Assembly (NCBI GenBank): GCA_950097015.1
Contig: CATNEN010000031.1
Span: 558,001-622,000, forward strand
Length of the DNA: 64,000 nt
DNA from: Macrostomum hystrix
Taxonomy: Eukaryota > Platyhelminthes > Macrostomidae
Direction of reading: 5' to 3'
Notes under the pieces: model-generated
The model's input: the letters and a program-made list of their open reading frames with translations, nothing else
Told to the model about the DNA's origin: nothing
Databases searched by the model: none
Program-made: the position numbers and the translations under genes
Part shown: positions 1-10,519 of the stretch, piece after piece
Numbering within the stretch: the stretch's first letter is position 1
Layout of the letters: each line of letters opens with the position of its first letter

Positions 1-54
1 CCCTGCGGTGAGCCAGAAAGCTAAAGATCCAGGTCCAGTTCAGATGCAGGTCCT

Positions 55-1130
55 TCAGTAGACTGTCACACCTTCTCATGGCTCTTGATTAGACTGCCAC
101 TTTCTCATGTTTCTTGGGGTTGACTGCCAATCTCTAATGGTCCTTGAGTTGACTGCCAATCTCTAATGGTCCTTGAGTTGACTGCCAATCTCTAATGGCC
201 CTTGAGTTGACTGCCAATTTCTAATGGCTCGTGAGTTGACTGCCAATCTCTAATGGCCATTGAGTTGACTGCCAATCTCTAATGGCCCTTGAGTTGACTG
301 CCAATTTCTAATGGCTCTTGAGTTGACTGCCAATTTCTAATGGCCCTTGAGTTGACTGCCAATCTCTAATGGCCCTTGAGTTGACTGCCAATCTCTAATG
401 GCCCTTGAGTTGACTGCCAATTTCTAATGGCCCTTGAGTTGACTGCCAATCTCTAATGGTCCTCGAGTTGACTACCAATCTCTAATGGCCCTTGAGTTGA
501 CTGCCAATTTCTAATGGTTCTTGAGTTGACTTCCAATCTCTAATGGTCCTTGAGTTGACTGTCAATCTCTAATGGTCTTTGAGTTGACTGCCGATTTCTA
601 ATGGTCCTTGAGTTGATTGCATTTTCTCATGGTCCTTCAGTAGACAGCTTTTTTCTCATTGTCCTTCTATAGACTACCACTCTCTCATGGTTCTTGAGTA
701 GACTACCGCTCTCTCATGGTTCTTGAGTAGACTACCACTCTCTCATGGTTCTTGAGTAGACTACCACTCTCTCATGGTTCTTGAGTAGACTACCACTCTC
801 TCATGGTTCTTGAGTAGACTACCACTCTCTCATGGTTCTTGAGTAGACTACCACTCTCTCATGGTTCTTGAGTAGACTACCGCTCTCTCATGGTTCTTGA
901 GTAGACTACCACTCTCTCATGGTTCTTGAGTAGACTACCACTCTCTCATGGTTCTTGAGTAGACTACCACTCTCTCATGGTTCTTGAGTAGACTACCACT
1001 CTCTCATGGTTCTTGAGTAGACTACCACTCTCTCATGGTTCTTGAGTAGACTACCACTCTCTCATGGTTCTTGAGTAGACTACCACTCTCTCATGGTTCT
1101 TGAGTAGACTACCGCTCTCTCATGGTTCTT
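55..1130. repeat. 29-bp minisatellite with two subfamilies
   Basis: Tandem 29-bp units fill this stretch. Up to about 620 the unit has the form GTTGACTGCCAATCTCTAAT plus nine bases. From about 660 the related form GTAGACTACCACTCTCTCAT is nearly invariant. Divergent units mark the switch. The array ends just before a pyrimidine-rich AG acceptor at 1171-1173, so it probably lies inside an intron of the gene that ends at 1514. There are no unique spacers, so it is not CRISPR-like. Confidence 0.95.
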
Positions 1131-1173
1131 TAAAATACTTACGAAGGCCGATCAAATTTTCCTATTCGCACAG

Positions 1174-1514
1174 CTGTGCCGCCTAGCACAGTGATGCTAG
1201 ATGAGGCTGAGTTCCTCCAACCCGCTAGTCCATCCGTAGCGCGCACCGGTGAGCACAGCCCACTGACTGATGAGTCTAGCTGCTCGGCGATCTCCCTGCC
1301 ACTCTGCCAGCACCATCGTGGCCGCCTTACCGACTGCTCAGCAGAGTTTGAGTGTCCAGTGTGCCGCTCTCTAGCATTATTCGAACAGCTCATCCGCTGC
1401 GAACTGCAGCTGCTTGAGACTGAACAGACGGGCGACTGCAGTATCGGCAATTTCGAGCACTGTCTTCGACTTACCCGATGCCTGATAAGGTACACATGCG
1501 CGCGGGATCAATGA
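1174..1514 (+). CDS. Probable terminal exon of an unrecognised protein
   Basis: An open frame runs from a likely acceptor (tttcctattcgcacag, AG at 1172-1173) to a TGA at 1512-1514. It enters in phase 2, with GTG at 1176 as the first whole codon. Codon use (GAG, CTG, CAG, TGC, CGC rich) matches the confident genes of the window. The exon encodes about 112 residues with seven cysteines in its second half, including a CPVC pair that looks like half of a zinc site. I do not recognise the family. Earlier exons would lie left of the window, with the 29-bp minisatellite in the intervening intron. The antisense frame at 1139-1495 is also open, but it is cysteine-poor and basic and looks like a shadow. 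One caution is a GTAAGT-like donor on the minus strand at about 1141, which leaves an opposite-strand exon possible. Confidence 0.4.
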
Positions 1515-2710
1515 GCAAGCTGCATTAGTGGAAACCTTCTAATGCATATCGATCCTGATCTGCCTGTGCTGAACTGCCTGTAATGCTGTCGGCCTACCAC
1601 TGCGGTGAGCCATCCCCGTAAGCTGTGAGCTCTATCCACTTTCATGGTTGCCACAGTGCATCGGATCTGATAAATAGTTTTTCCTGCTTTCGCTTTAGAA
1701 AATATGCGTGGGGTCTCTGGCCTCATTTAGGTTTGAGAAACTGTCGGCACCAGCCGTGACTTTGTCCATCTTCATGCGCAGCCATTGACATCATTTCGTA
1801 AAATTTATTTCCGCCCCGTTTTCTACCTCTCCGCTCGCTTGAGGCTCGACAGTTGCTCCCACCTCTACTGCTTTATTTTCGCTACATTGCCTCCTGAATA
1901 TAATTTTTTGTGTAGATTTCCGCATCTTACAGGGAAATTCTACTTATGTTTTATTCGTACTCCGAAGCTGACACAATATCCATTGATTCCATTTTGTATT
2001 AAGTTATATTAATTACTTTACCGTAGTTTTTTTATTAGAGAAAGCCCTGAGATTTGTGTGCCGGTGTGCTTTCAACATCCGTTGGTCCGCCAAAATATAA
2101 TACATAAGGAAGACAGTCTTTGATAATATTGTGTACATCTAGTCAAGCCTTATTGGTGAGCACCTGTAATGCGGATCTTATGAAGAAGTCCTTCTGACGA
2201 TGGCCTCATGTCCTTGGATTTGTGTCGTAATTTATGAAATTTACAACCAATTCCATGTTTCGAAGACTCAGATGCTAAAAATAGCATCCCTATTCCGGAA
2301 TACACGTGAAAGTAAAGTATTACTCATTCAAAAAGGTGTCCGGTATTGCAGCAAAGCTTGACAAGATGCTTCTGAATGGGCCAGAAAAACTACCCATCCA
2401 AAAAAATATCTGAGAATTTCAAAGTTGCTATTTTTAGACCCCGAAAGATGCTTCAAAGATGGAGCTCAGGAGCTGTGCAATTTATAGGGTACTGCAGATT
2501 CTTCGCAAGATTTCCCTTGGACTGCTCATATCGAATACTCTGTTGAGACTTGTTGTCTCTAAGTGGCCATTCCGTGGCATTATTGTTAATATTGGTCTAT
2601 AAATACTATGGCTCAGTTAGCTACCTTATTGTTAGTGAATTTGCTAATAAGTTTTAAGCAGATTTTTATTGCTTTCAATCGAAGTTTGTTTTATCCAAAC
2701 CTTGGCCCAG
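1515..2710. other. Intergenic, AT-rich
   Basis: I see no supportable gene. The short open frames here are AT-rich and without coding bias. The stretch ends with the pyrimidine-containing sequence that leads to the AG directly before the start codon at 2711. Confidence 0.6.
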
Positions 2711-3241
2711 ATGTCGTTCGGCTTCATTACAAACATAGTTACTTTTGCGTTGCTGATCACGCTCTTTGGGAAGACGTGTGCTTCACCTTTGAGGTCAGGA
2801 GGGTTCGCAGACTTAGTCAACATCTGCAGCACCCAGCTGGCCCAGCTGTCTATGGAGCAACTATCTACGGGTCAACAAGTCATGTCAATGACTGGCCCTG
2901 GCTCGCTATTTAATAGTCACGCAGCCAGTGTGGTCAGCTCAGCAACCATTGGCCTGGACTCTCCGTGCCCCTTCACGGAGCGGATGGTGTTCGCTATTAA
3001 CGGGAGGCCGTGTATCGGCGGAATGCCCTGCTACATTGACAGGATCTGCAGGTCGACCCGGCCACGGAGCGCCATCGGGGATGAGTCTCTCAGCCACCGT
3101 CACTACCGTTGCAGCAAGAGCAGCAGGTACCCGGAGTATCGCCAATTTGCATTCGTGCACATTGGCTCTTGCGGTGGTGTGCACTTTTATAAGCGAATAG
3201 TGATTCAGCCTGAGGTGTGCCTGCTCATTTACGCTATTTAA
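2711..3241 (+). CDS. Secreted cysteine-rich protein
   Basis: The protein has 176 residues and begins MSFGFITNIVTFALLITLFG, a clear signal peptide whose likely cleavage follows CA at about residue 24. The mature part has eight cysteines, at about residues 39, 86, 101, 107, 113, 134, 154 and 170. An even number fits disulfide pairing. The C-terminal half is basic and ends with a YRQFAFVHIGSCGG segment that resembles the last strand and cysteine of cystine-knot ligands (IL-17, Spaetzle or coagulin types). That is a resemblance by eye, not an identification. I chose ATG 2711 because it starts the signal peptide and follows ggcccag directly, so the start lies on an acceptor-like AG. Codon use is coding-like throughout. 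The overlapping frame at 2608-2913 lacks these properties. The product may be a hormone or growth-factor-like ligand. Confidence 0.6.
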   Translation: MSFGFITNIVTFALLITLFGKTCASPLRSGGFADLVNICSTQLAQLSMEQLSTGQQVMSMTGPGSLFNSHAASVVSSATIGLDSPCPFTERMVFAINGRPCIGGMPCYIDRICRSTRPRSAIGDESLSHRHYRCSKSSRYPEYRQFAFVHIGSCGGVHFYKRIVIQPEVCLLIYAI

Positions 3242-5144
3242 CTTGAATTCTGCCCGAATTTTACTTTCCCAATTCTTCCCACCCGTTTAGCCTAATCAGA
3301 TGCTGTGCACTTGACTCAAGAGTAGTAGCCTTTTGGTATCCAAGTCTCCTGATTGATTTTGATGCCCTTACATGACACATTGAAACAAAGAGTGCAAGTA
3401 TGTCATTATTTTTTTTTTCGAATGCGCAATGACTGCCACAATTTAATTTGATTTTTCAGCACATACGAGTAGTACGAGCATTAGTGTGCTTATTTGTCTA
3501 TTTCTTTTCTTTAAAGAAGCTTTCGGTCTTTCTAAGGTACCACAGAAAGAGGGGCTATATTTTAGCTGACATGACCAATAGAAGTGAAATGGCAGAAGCA
3601 ACTGCTATGTAAATCTGGCTACATGAGCTCAACGGGGTATGAAAATAATTTCAGATGGTCGCATATTGCAAAATCTGTTCAAGCTTCGTGCTTAGAATTC
3701 TACAATGAATGGCGCCAAAAAGCGAGATGTACGAGTATAAAGGCTATATTTATCGTGTTAAGAAAGGCGTTTCACTTATTCGAGTAGACGAAACCCTTCA
3801 ATTTATAGAAACCAATGGCTGTGTGCTGCTAAATTTATACGAGCTCGTAAGTGCGTCAGAAGATCCGTTTACGTGAGCATTTTGCCTGTGACTATGCTCT
3901 AATTACGCCCTTTATGCAATAGCTAATTTATGCTCAAGCATGGACTCTGCAGCATCTATTCTCAGATCATTAGTATTCCCCTGAATTTATTTGCTCAACA
4001 AGAAAAACACCGTGTTGTACAGTAGTAATTGTGGCGCATAAATTTAATTTTATGCATGGATTGTACGATATACGCAGATGAAAGTGGCGTTCTGTTCCAA
4101 AGCTTAATCTGTACTTGGATGCAGGGAAATTTCCAGTCAATTCCACTCACCACCCTCACCAGCATTATTTTGTTAATTGTGTAATAAAAAACCTAAAGGT
4201 CGCAGTACGTTCCAAAAAACTGACATTTGACAACTCCCTTACTTTGTTAAGCCAGATCATAAATAAGAAATATACGAGTAAGACGCTGTATTGTAGTGTA
4301 AAATGATTAGAATGATTAGAATGATAACAGGGTGATTATTATTGCTACGGTTATGTTATCGACTATTGTGTCTTTAAAGTGCGGGTTGGTGCTACGAGTA
4401 CAATGTGCGAATGCCAATCCAAAGACTGCTTTTAACTAGGAGCGCAACACCTTGGTTGAAAGGTAGACAATTGGCGGTGGATAATTGACAATGACACAGT
4501 GTGGAGGTGGAGAAGCAAGGTCAGGCTTTAGTGCTCATAAGACAATATGTTGTGTGCAATGCGCTTTGTGACTTTATCAAACGGTGTTACAACTCAACCA
4601 ATTTCTTTAACGGTAAAATATTTGACAACACAGGAATAGCGCATGCAAGCAAGACGATTGTGCTTTCAGCGAATAGTTGAAAAATTATTGTTGACCATGC
4701 GCTGTTTGGCAAGCCTACTCCTTAACGACATGCCAGAATGCCTACTTGTTTTAAGTTCGTAAGATATTGCAGCTTTAAATTATCATTCCGTGCAAAAAGG
4801 TACATCGCGTATTCGGGCAAGCTTGCTGTAATTTTGGGTTTTAAATCGACTTATTGGTGGCTAGTTCACTAAAATGAGAATTAGTAAGACTAACAATCAA
4901 ATAGATAAGCTTACAAACAATAGATATATACGGCACATGTCATACTTATAGTCAACACTAACATGTACGCAGACGAGACAACGTAAAAATATGCTAAGAA
5001 AATCATTGCTTTTTGTAGAACGCGAAAACATAAATGTTAATTTTTTTATACTTCTTACTAGTAGTGGGCTTTGAGAAAAATTATATTGTCCCTTGATTGA
5101 TGATGTCGCGAACTCGATAAACAACGAGGGTCGGAAAGAAGACA
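3242..5144. other. Intergenic, AT-rich with TACGAGTA motifs
   Basis: I see no gene. The small open frames at 3584-3787 and 4115-4306 are AT-rich and lack coding bias. Four exact TACGAGTA octamers occur here, at 3464-3471, 3730-3737, 4273-4280 and 4393-4400. Confidence 0.6.
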
Positions 5145-6218
5145 TCAGCACTCGGCCTTCTCCTCCAGCGGCGCGGTAGCAGCGTGACGCAGCGACTCAG
5201 CCTTGACACTGTCGCCATCTTCGGCAAGCGGGCGCCTCTTTGTGGCCAGCTGGCCGCTAGAAGTTGGCGTCCGCGGCTGCTGTAGATGCGGCTGCGTCAT
5301 GGCCGCAGGGAAACTGGCGCGTTCGACTTCGTATTCATCCTCTTCCGCAGCTTCGTTGCAAAGTGCTGCAGCTTCTTGGTCGGCCAGAAGCTGTAGTGGC
5401 TTGGCGAAGACCAGCTCGTAGATCCAGGCGCCCAGGACCGCGCCGACGTATGGACCTAGCAGCGGCACCCAGAAGTAAAATGACCTCGAGCTGAACACTT
5501 CCGGGCCGTAGCCTAGAGCCAGGGTTGCCAGGCGAGGGGCGAAGTCACGAGCCGGATTCAGACAGGTGCCGGATACGATCGCCTCTGAGACGATGATACC
5601 AGTGACAACCAGGCCGATCAGCAGCGGCTGGAGAGCCAGAGGGGCGTTCAGATTGTTTGGATCTGAGACTGCCCTGGCAGCTAGCAGCAGCAGGGAGGTT
5701 CCGACGACCTGGTCAGCAAAGGCCACTCCATTGTTGATTGCCGGGTTAGGCCCGGTGAAGAAAGTGCCGGCGGTTCCGTTCGGACCAAAGGCAACAAGCT
5801 GGCCTTGATTCAGATTGTTGAAGATCTGGAAGTAAAGCAGGTTAACAATCATAGCGCCCAGAAAGCCGCCCAGGTACTGCGCCCAGTGGTACAGAAGCAT
5901 GTGCTTGAAGCTCATCTTGCGCAGCGTGAACATAGCGAATGAGACCGCAGGGTTGACGTGGCCCCCAGAGAGGCGCAGGCTGAGCATGATGCCAGTCATG
6001 ATACCCAGGCCGTTGCCGATGCCCACAGATGTTATGAAGTTTTTTATGCCTTTGCGTTGAGTGATGGTGGCTAGGCCGCAGCCGAGGTCTACAATGGTCA
6101 CCAGCACCATTGTGCCAACCAGCTCAGAAAAGAATAACTGCGAGGGCCTGTGACGCATCACGAGGCGAGACTCGACTCGCGACCAGGTCAAGCGACGGCG
6201 ATCCTCGTGGGTGGGCAT
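5145..6218 (-). CDS. Aquaglyceroporin (MIP family channel)
   Basis: This is a single-exon protein of 357 residues and a plasma-membrane channel for water and small neutral solutes such as glycerol. It carries both MIP signature loops, GGHVNPAVS with NPA at residues 89-91 and GTCLNPARDFAPRL with NPA at 221-223. The aspartate straight after the second NPAR is the mark of GlpF/AQP3-7-9-10-type aquaglyceroporins rather than water-only aquaporins. Six hydrophobic segments are present. The tail from about residue 275 is long, hydrophilic and acidic-then-basic and is not part of the core fold. ATG at 6216-6218 is the first in-frame methionine. The frame stays open upstream to 6284, but only with a GTG. 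An acceptor-like tcacag lies 8 nt before the ATG. Family assignment is certain; solute preference is inferred from the D225 position. Confidence 0.95.
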   Translation of the reverse strand: MPTHEDRRRLTWSRVESRLVMRHRPSQLFFSELVGTMVLVTIVDLGCGLATITQRKGIKNFITSVGIGNGLGIMTGIMLSLRLSGGHVNPAVSFAMFTLRKMSFKHMLLYHWAQYLGGFLGAMIVNLLYFQIFNNLNQGQLVAFGPNGTAGTFFTGPNPAINNGVAFADQVVGTSLLLLAARAVSDPNNLNAPLALQPLLIGLVVTGIIVSEAIVSGTCLNPARDFAPRLATLALGYGPEVFSSRSFYFWVPLLGPYVGAVLGAWIYELVFAKPLQLLADQEAAALCNEAAEEDEYEVERASFPAAMTQPHLQQPRTPTSSGQLATKRRPLAEDGDSVKAESLRHAATAPLEEKAEC

Positions 6219-8579
6219 TGGTCGATCTGTGAGTTGGTTAGAGAGGCCGTAATAATACGAGCTAACAGAACAAGCAAAATACACGTCGCACCTTTTAAGA
6301 ATCAGCTCGCGACGTACGAGCTATAAGAACCAAATGTTATAGAATAATAGTTGATTCTTAGTCAACTTCTATCAAATTTTCTAAACTATTTTATACTCGC
6401 TGATTCTGACCACTTCCTTCAGCCGCGCAAAGAGCAAATAGCAGAATACCATAACCTAGTCCTTAAGCTAGCTAGGGGAAATATGAAAAAACATCTTACC
6501 TATTCGAAGGATCTCTTGTCGGAATCGAAGACAGCTCAGTCTGTTTGAGCGGATCCTAAACCGGAGTTCTAGGCTAACTGAGGATAAAGAACAGAGGAAG
6601 GATAAAGGACAACTGAAGAAAGAAAGCGAGGGCTTGGATACCTAGGAGTGGCAGCAGGTAAAATTGTCGAGCGGCAACCAGCTCGATTGGCTGAGTCAGG
6701 CGGTAAATGCAGGTGGGAGGTGATGTCCGGGATGCAGCCTACCTACGTGTAGACTAGAAGGGGCGTGGCAACCGTCACACCATCCTCGTGTGAGCCACAA
6801 GAGCAGAGCACAATGTACGATGCTGGCCCTGTGTCCCGCTGTACTTCTCTGGCCTGCAATCCCAAGGGCTTGGGTCCAGGGGAAGAAGAGAGAGAGGGAA
6901 GGTGAGAATAAGAGAGAGAAGTTGGGGGATTTCGGAAAGGCAGGCAAGTACAATTCCTGATCCTTGCCATTGAGGAATGAAGAAAATATTAGCATAGAAA
7001 GGAATGCCATGCTCATTAGTAGACAAAGGAGTAAAGTTAATACAGGACAGGGAACATGCACCGGAGCAGACTGCCGTCTGTACTCAGATGCGGGCAGAAT
7101 CTAAAGCGGTTTAATCTAGTTTTAAAAGGCCTGAAAGGATGAAGACAAAAATATATTTAAGCAATTTTGACTGCATGGAAAATGTGGACTTAAAATAGAC
7201 ATGAGCGAATCTGTCTGCAATAAATGCATAGACTGTAGAGCGGGTGGATTGATTTGAGCTTTCCATGCACCCCAGTTTAAGTCTAAGTGATTGAAGATGT
7301 GGGTTCTATAATGTCGGTGCAGTGGAATGAGCTCACATACTAGGATTAAATCCGACACCTAGGCTAACATTTTGGACTATGCTATGAAAGGTATCTTGTA
7401 CAATTTTGTGCACTGTTACATACAAGCTAATTTAGCGGGGATTTGATGAGAAATACAAGCAAAAATTTGCAGAATACTGTTTGCAGATAGTAGCTTCACT
7501 GATTAGAAAATGCGAGGGTTAATTAGCTACGAGCTAATTGCCTTTTTACACTTACCTTACAGAGTGAAGGTGACAAACAGTAAGTTTTCAAGTGTTTTGC
7601 TTTCTTAATGGCCTCTGTGACTGTTCATACTGACTCTGAGACCTCCCAGGCTTGATAAGAGCTCAAAGTCAGATACGAGCTAAAGAGTCGGTAGAGCTGA
7701 GCTGCACAGGTTGAGGCTTGAGGCCACTGGCTGGCGGGAGGTAAGGGGAGGGGAAGCGGGAGAGTAACAAAACCGGGATAAGAGGGGGCAGCTCCAGCTG
7801 CGGATCTGGCTTGAGCCGGTTTTTGATCATTGAAACATTGTCAGTTTCAAGCACTGAGCCTGTCGAGATTTAGTTCAAAGGAGGTAGGCAGTCGAAGATG
7901 TGAAGATGCCAAAGGACTATAAAACACAATGTGAAGAACTCAGTTTTTCTTTGCCAAAGGAATCAACGCCAGTTACTATCTTACCCGCAGTATGGAACTG
8001 GATTCCATGCAAATCTTGTGCTTGTCTAGGAGGGCGTCGCCAATCACTCAATGCACTTTCTTATCTACTTTAATTCTTTACTGTCTAGTCTCATACTGTG
8101 CTCAATGTAAATTTATGCCATTACTCTTGATATTGAAGCGTATTTGCTTCGTTCGGTCCGCGATAATTTTATAGCGTCTGCTCACAAATTTCCATGAGCG
8201 TTGTCAACAATAAAGTACTGCGGCATGCAGATATTTGGAACTGGAAACTAAATTTAGTGTCTTCAATATCCCTTTGCGTTGTTGATACTCTATACTCTTT
8301 GCACTAAAGAAAGTTCTGCGGACTGCTAAGCTGCTAAGCCCACAGCTGTGCAGCAACATACATAAGTACCTTTATTAAATCTTTGCGCCATATTGAACTC
8401 AATTGATTTTGTCGCTGTTTTGAGCACTGTGGTCTAGGACTGGGCAAAATGTTTATAGAATAATGTTCTCTAACAATAAAAAAGTCCCCCCCGATTACAG
8501 TGTCTGGCGCTTTGGCGTAGCAGAAAATGCAGTCCTCGTATATCCTGTCAACTCCTTAGCGGACCCTGCAAGCTGAGCA
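6219..8579. other. Intergenic with low-complexity purine tracts
   Basis: I find no gene. From 6590 to 7060 the plus strand is rich in GAGAGA/GGAAGG purine tracts, and 7690-7790 is similar. The minus-strand open frames there (6696-7061 and others) are pyrimidine-tract artefacts. Four TACGAGCTA-type motifs lie here (about 6256, 6313, 7531, 7676). Confidence 0.5.
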
Positions 8580-9990
8580 GCAGAACATTCTAAACAGGCT
8601 GTGCGCAGTAGCTTTCAGCCTGGATTACGTGGCCCGCCAGTTGAAGCCGCCGCCGGCACAGGATGATGGATGGGCATAGCAGCTGGGCCCTCTCGTACAG
8701 GGCCTTGGTGCCGACGATCTCGTCAGCTTGGAAGGCCGCGCGGAGCAGCCCCGAGTGCACCGAGTCCAGCTGCCGCTCTGCCATCAGCGTCCACGTCTCG
8801 GCGTTGCACAACAGGACGGTCTCGACAACAGCCTGCCACAGCCAAGCCCTCTGGCTGTTGGGCAGCGCTATGGACTGGAGTTCGGCGGAATACCGACCGG
8901 TAGGCCGCCCAGGCGAGTTCTCTGCGCCGCCTTAGGTTGTCTTCGACGTTGGGCACCCGAACGCCAAGGTATGTGAACTTCTTGCAGCGAGCGAGCCTGG
9001 TCGTCTGCCTCTCTGCCCCGCAGCAGCACGTCAGGTCCACTGGAATGTCGTCCGGCACGGTTAGCAATGTCGTCCGACGCGTGCCGCCACACTAACAAGC
9101 TTGTCAATCTGGCGCTGGGCGTTTTTTAACTGATGAATACAAAAGTGCGAGGTCGTGTGCGTAGCCGCTTCTCGTTGTGGCGGCGACCGATGGGCCTACG
9201 CAGCAGGACGCCGTCGAAGACCGAGCACCCATTTTAAGAGCTTCACGAATAGAAATGGCGCCTAGGTGTCGCCCTGTAGCACCCCTGACGAGGTTTCGAA
9301 CAGGTCAAACAGGCTATCCGCCGTCTCCACAGCAGCACGCGTGTCGCGGTACAACGACATGATGGCGTCTATGAGCTACTGTGGCACCCAGCAGGCACGA
9401 AGGACGAATGGGAGCGCGACTCTTCTCTATGACACGATCGAGAGCGAGGATCTGAGTCACCGTACCGCGACCGGAATCCGTTCTGTTCGTATCTCAGATA
9501 CGGATGCAGCAGATCGAGACTGCAGATGATCGAGAAGCAGTCGGTTGAATAACTTTGCTGTACAAGTCATCAGCGAGATCCCACGATGGTCTTCTTTCCG
9601 CATCGTCCTGCCTTCTTCAGGATGGGCAAGCACGACATCTCCCGTGGTGATTGGGCTGGTGCTAAATTCTGTCTCAGCTGGCAACGACGTGTCCGTTGGC
9701 AGCTCGAAGCTTGAGGGCAGCGGCGGCGCTGGTGCATTCACGGCGAAGAAGTCGCTCATTCCTGCGCTCCCGTCACCGGCCGGATTCAGCGCCACACGCT
9801 TCTTGCGTCCCATCATTGTCTTAACGGCAGTCCACACTGCGCGGCTTTTCATGTCGGGGCCAGCGGACTGGACAGCGTCGTCGACGGCAAACTACTGCCG
9901 CTCATCTAGAAGACGCACCCGTGGACCGTCGATATTATCGAAGCCGCTCGATGTTCAGCTACCTGAAAAAGTCACCAGGCGGGTAGGGGG
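8580..9990 (-). pseudogene. Decayed non-LTR (LINE) reverse transcriptase
   Basis: The minus strand carries reverse-transcriptase pieces in order but in different frames. From 9850 downward come an upstream VWTAVKTMMGRKKR segment and KEDHRGISLMTCTAKLFNRL (RT block 1-2). A GVLQGD-like block and a degenerate YAHDLALL box (normally YADD) follow at about 9300-9130. Then come KFTYLGVRV (about 8970), a CNAETWTL block and the C-terminal RRRLQLAGHVIQ segment (about 8640). This order and these motifs are those of RTE/CR1-like LINEs. Frameshifts and the altered catalytic box make it dead. No endonuclease domain or 3' tail is evident. The plus-strand open frames here are shadows. Confidence 0.75.
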
Positions 9991-10519
9991 CTTGCGGAGC
10001 TGGGTGTTTGCAGACATTGGGTCTAGCCGGTTTAGCAGATCCTTTAGCACATCAGTGTGAGCGATCTCTCGTCTCGTTAAAATAAAAAAAGAATGACTCT
10101 TCGCACATTTCTGGATTTCAAGTTAGTACATCAAGTTAGTAGATTAGTAGTTTAAAATGAGAACCGATCTACTTGCAAGTAGTAATATCGCTGTGGACAG
10201 ATTACCTCGACCTGCTTCTTTTTCCATTATTGTGTACTTCATTCTTGTGTACTTAAAGTATGAATTTTTGCTTTATACTCGTAGCTTTAGTCAAAGAGAA
10301 AATCAATGCGCAGGGCAAATATGCGGCTAGATTCATGAAATTGGTCAGAATTACGTAAGAATTTAATGTAAACTATGGTAATTAAGTCTTACAATCTTTA
10401 TAAAAGATGTCAGAATATATATAACAGGGCAATCTTATAATAGTGAGAATCCAGAGCAGATTTAGCTCGAACAAGGTCAAAGCCTTGACGGAGGCGTCTT
10501 CCTTGTAGCATTCAGACGA
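9991..10519. other. Short intergenic spacer
   Basis: AT-rich, with no gene seen. It holds the 3' flank of the RETSAT gene and one TACTCGTA octamer at 10276-10283. Confidence 0.6.

Noticed and set aside
55-1130. Possible CRISPR-like array
   Set aside because: Repeats are directly contiguous with no unique spacers and the DNA is eukaryotic; this is a minisatellite.
6696-7061. 121-codon minus-strand open frame starting with a signal-like leader
   Set aside because: Opposite a purine-rich tract; Leu/Ser/Pro-rich translation in three frames alike, so an artefact of pyrimidine composition.
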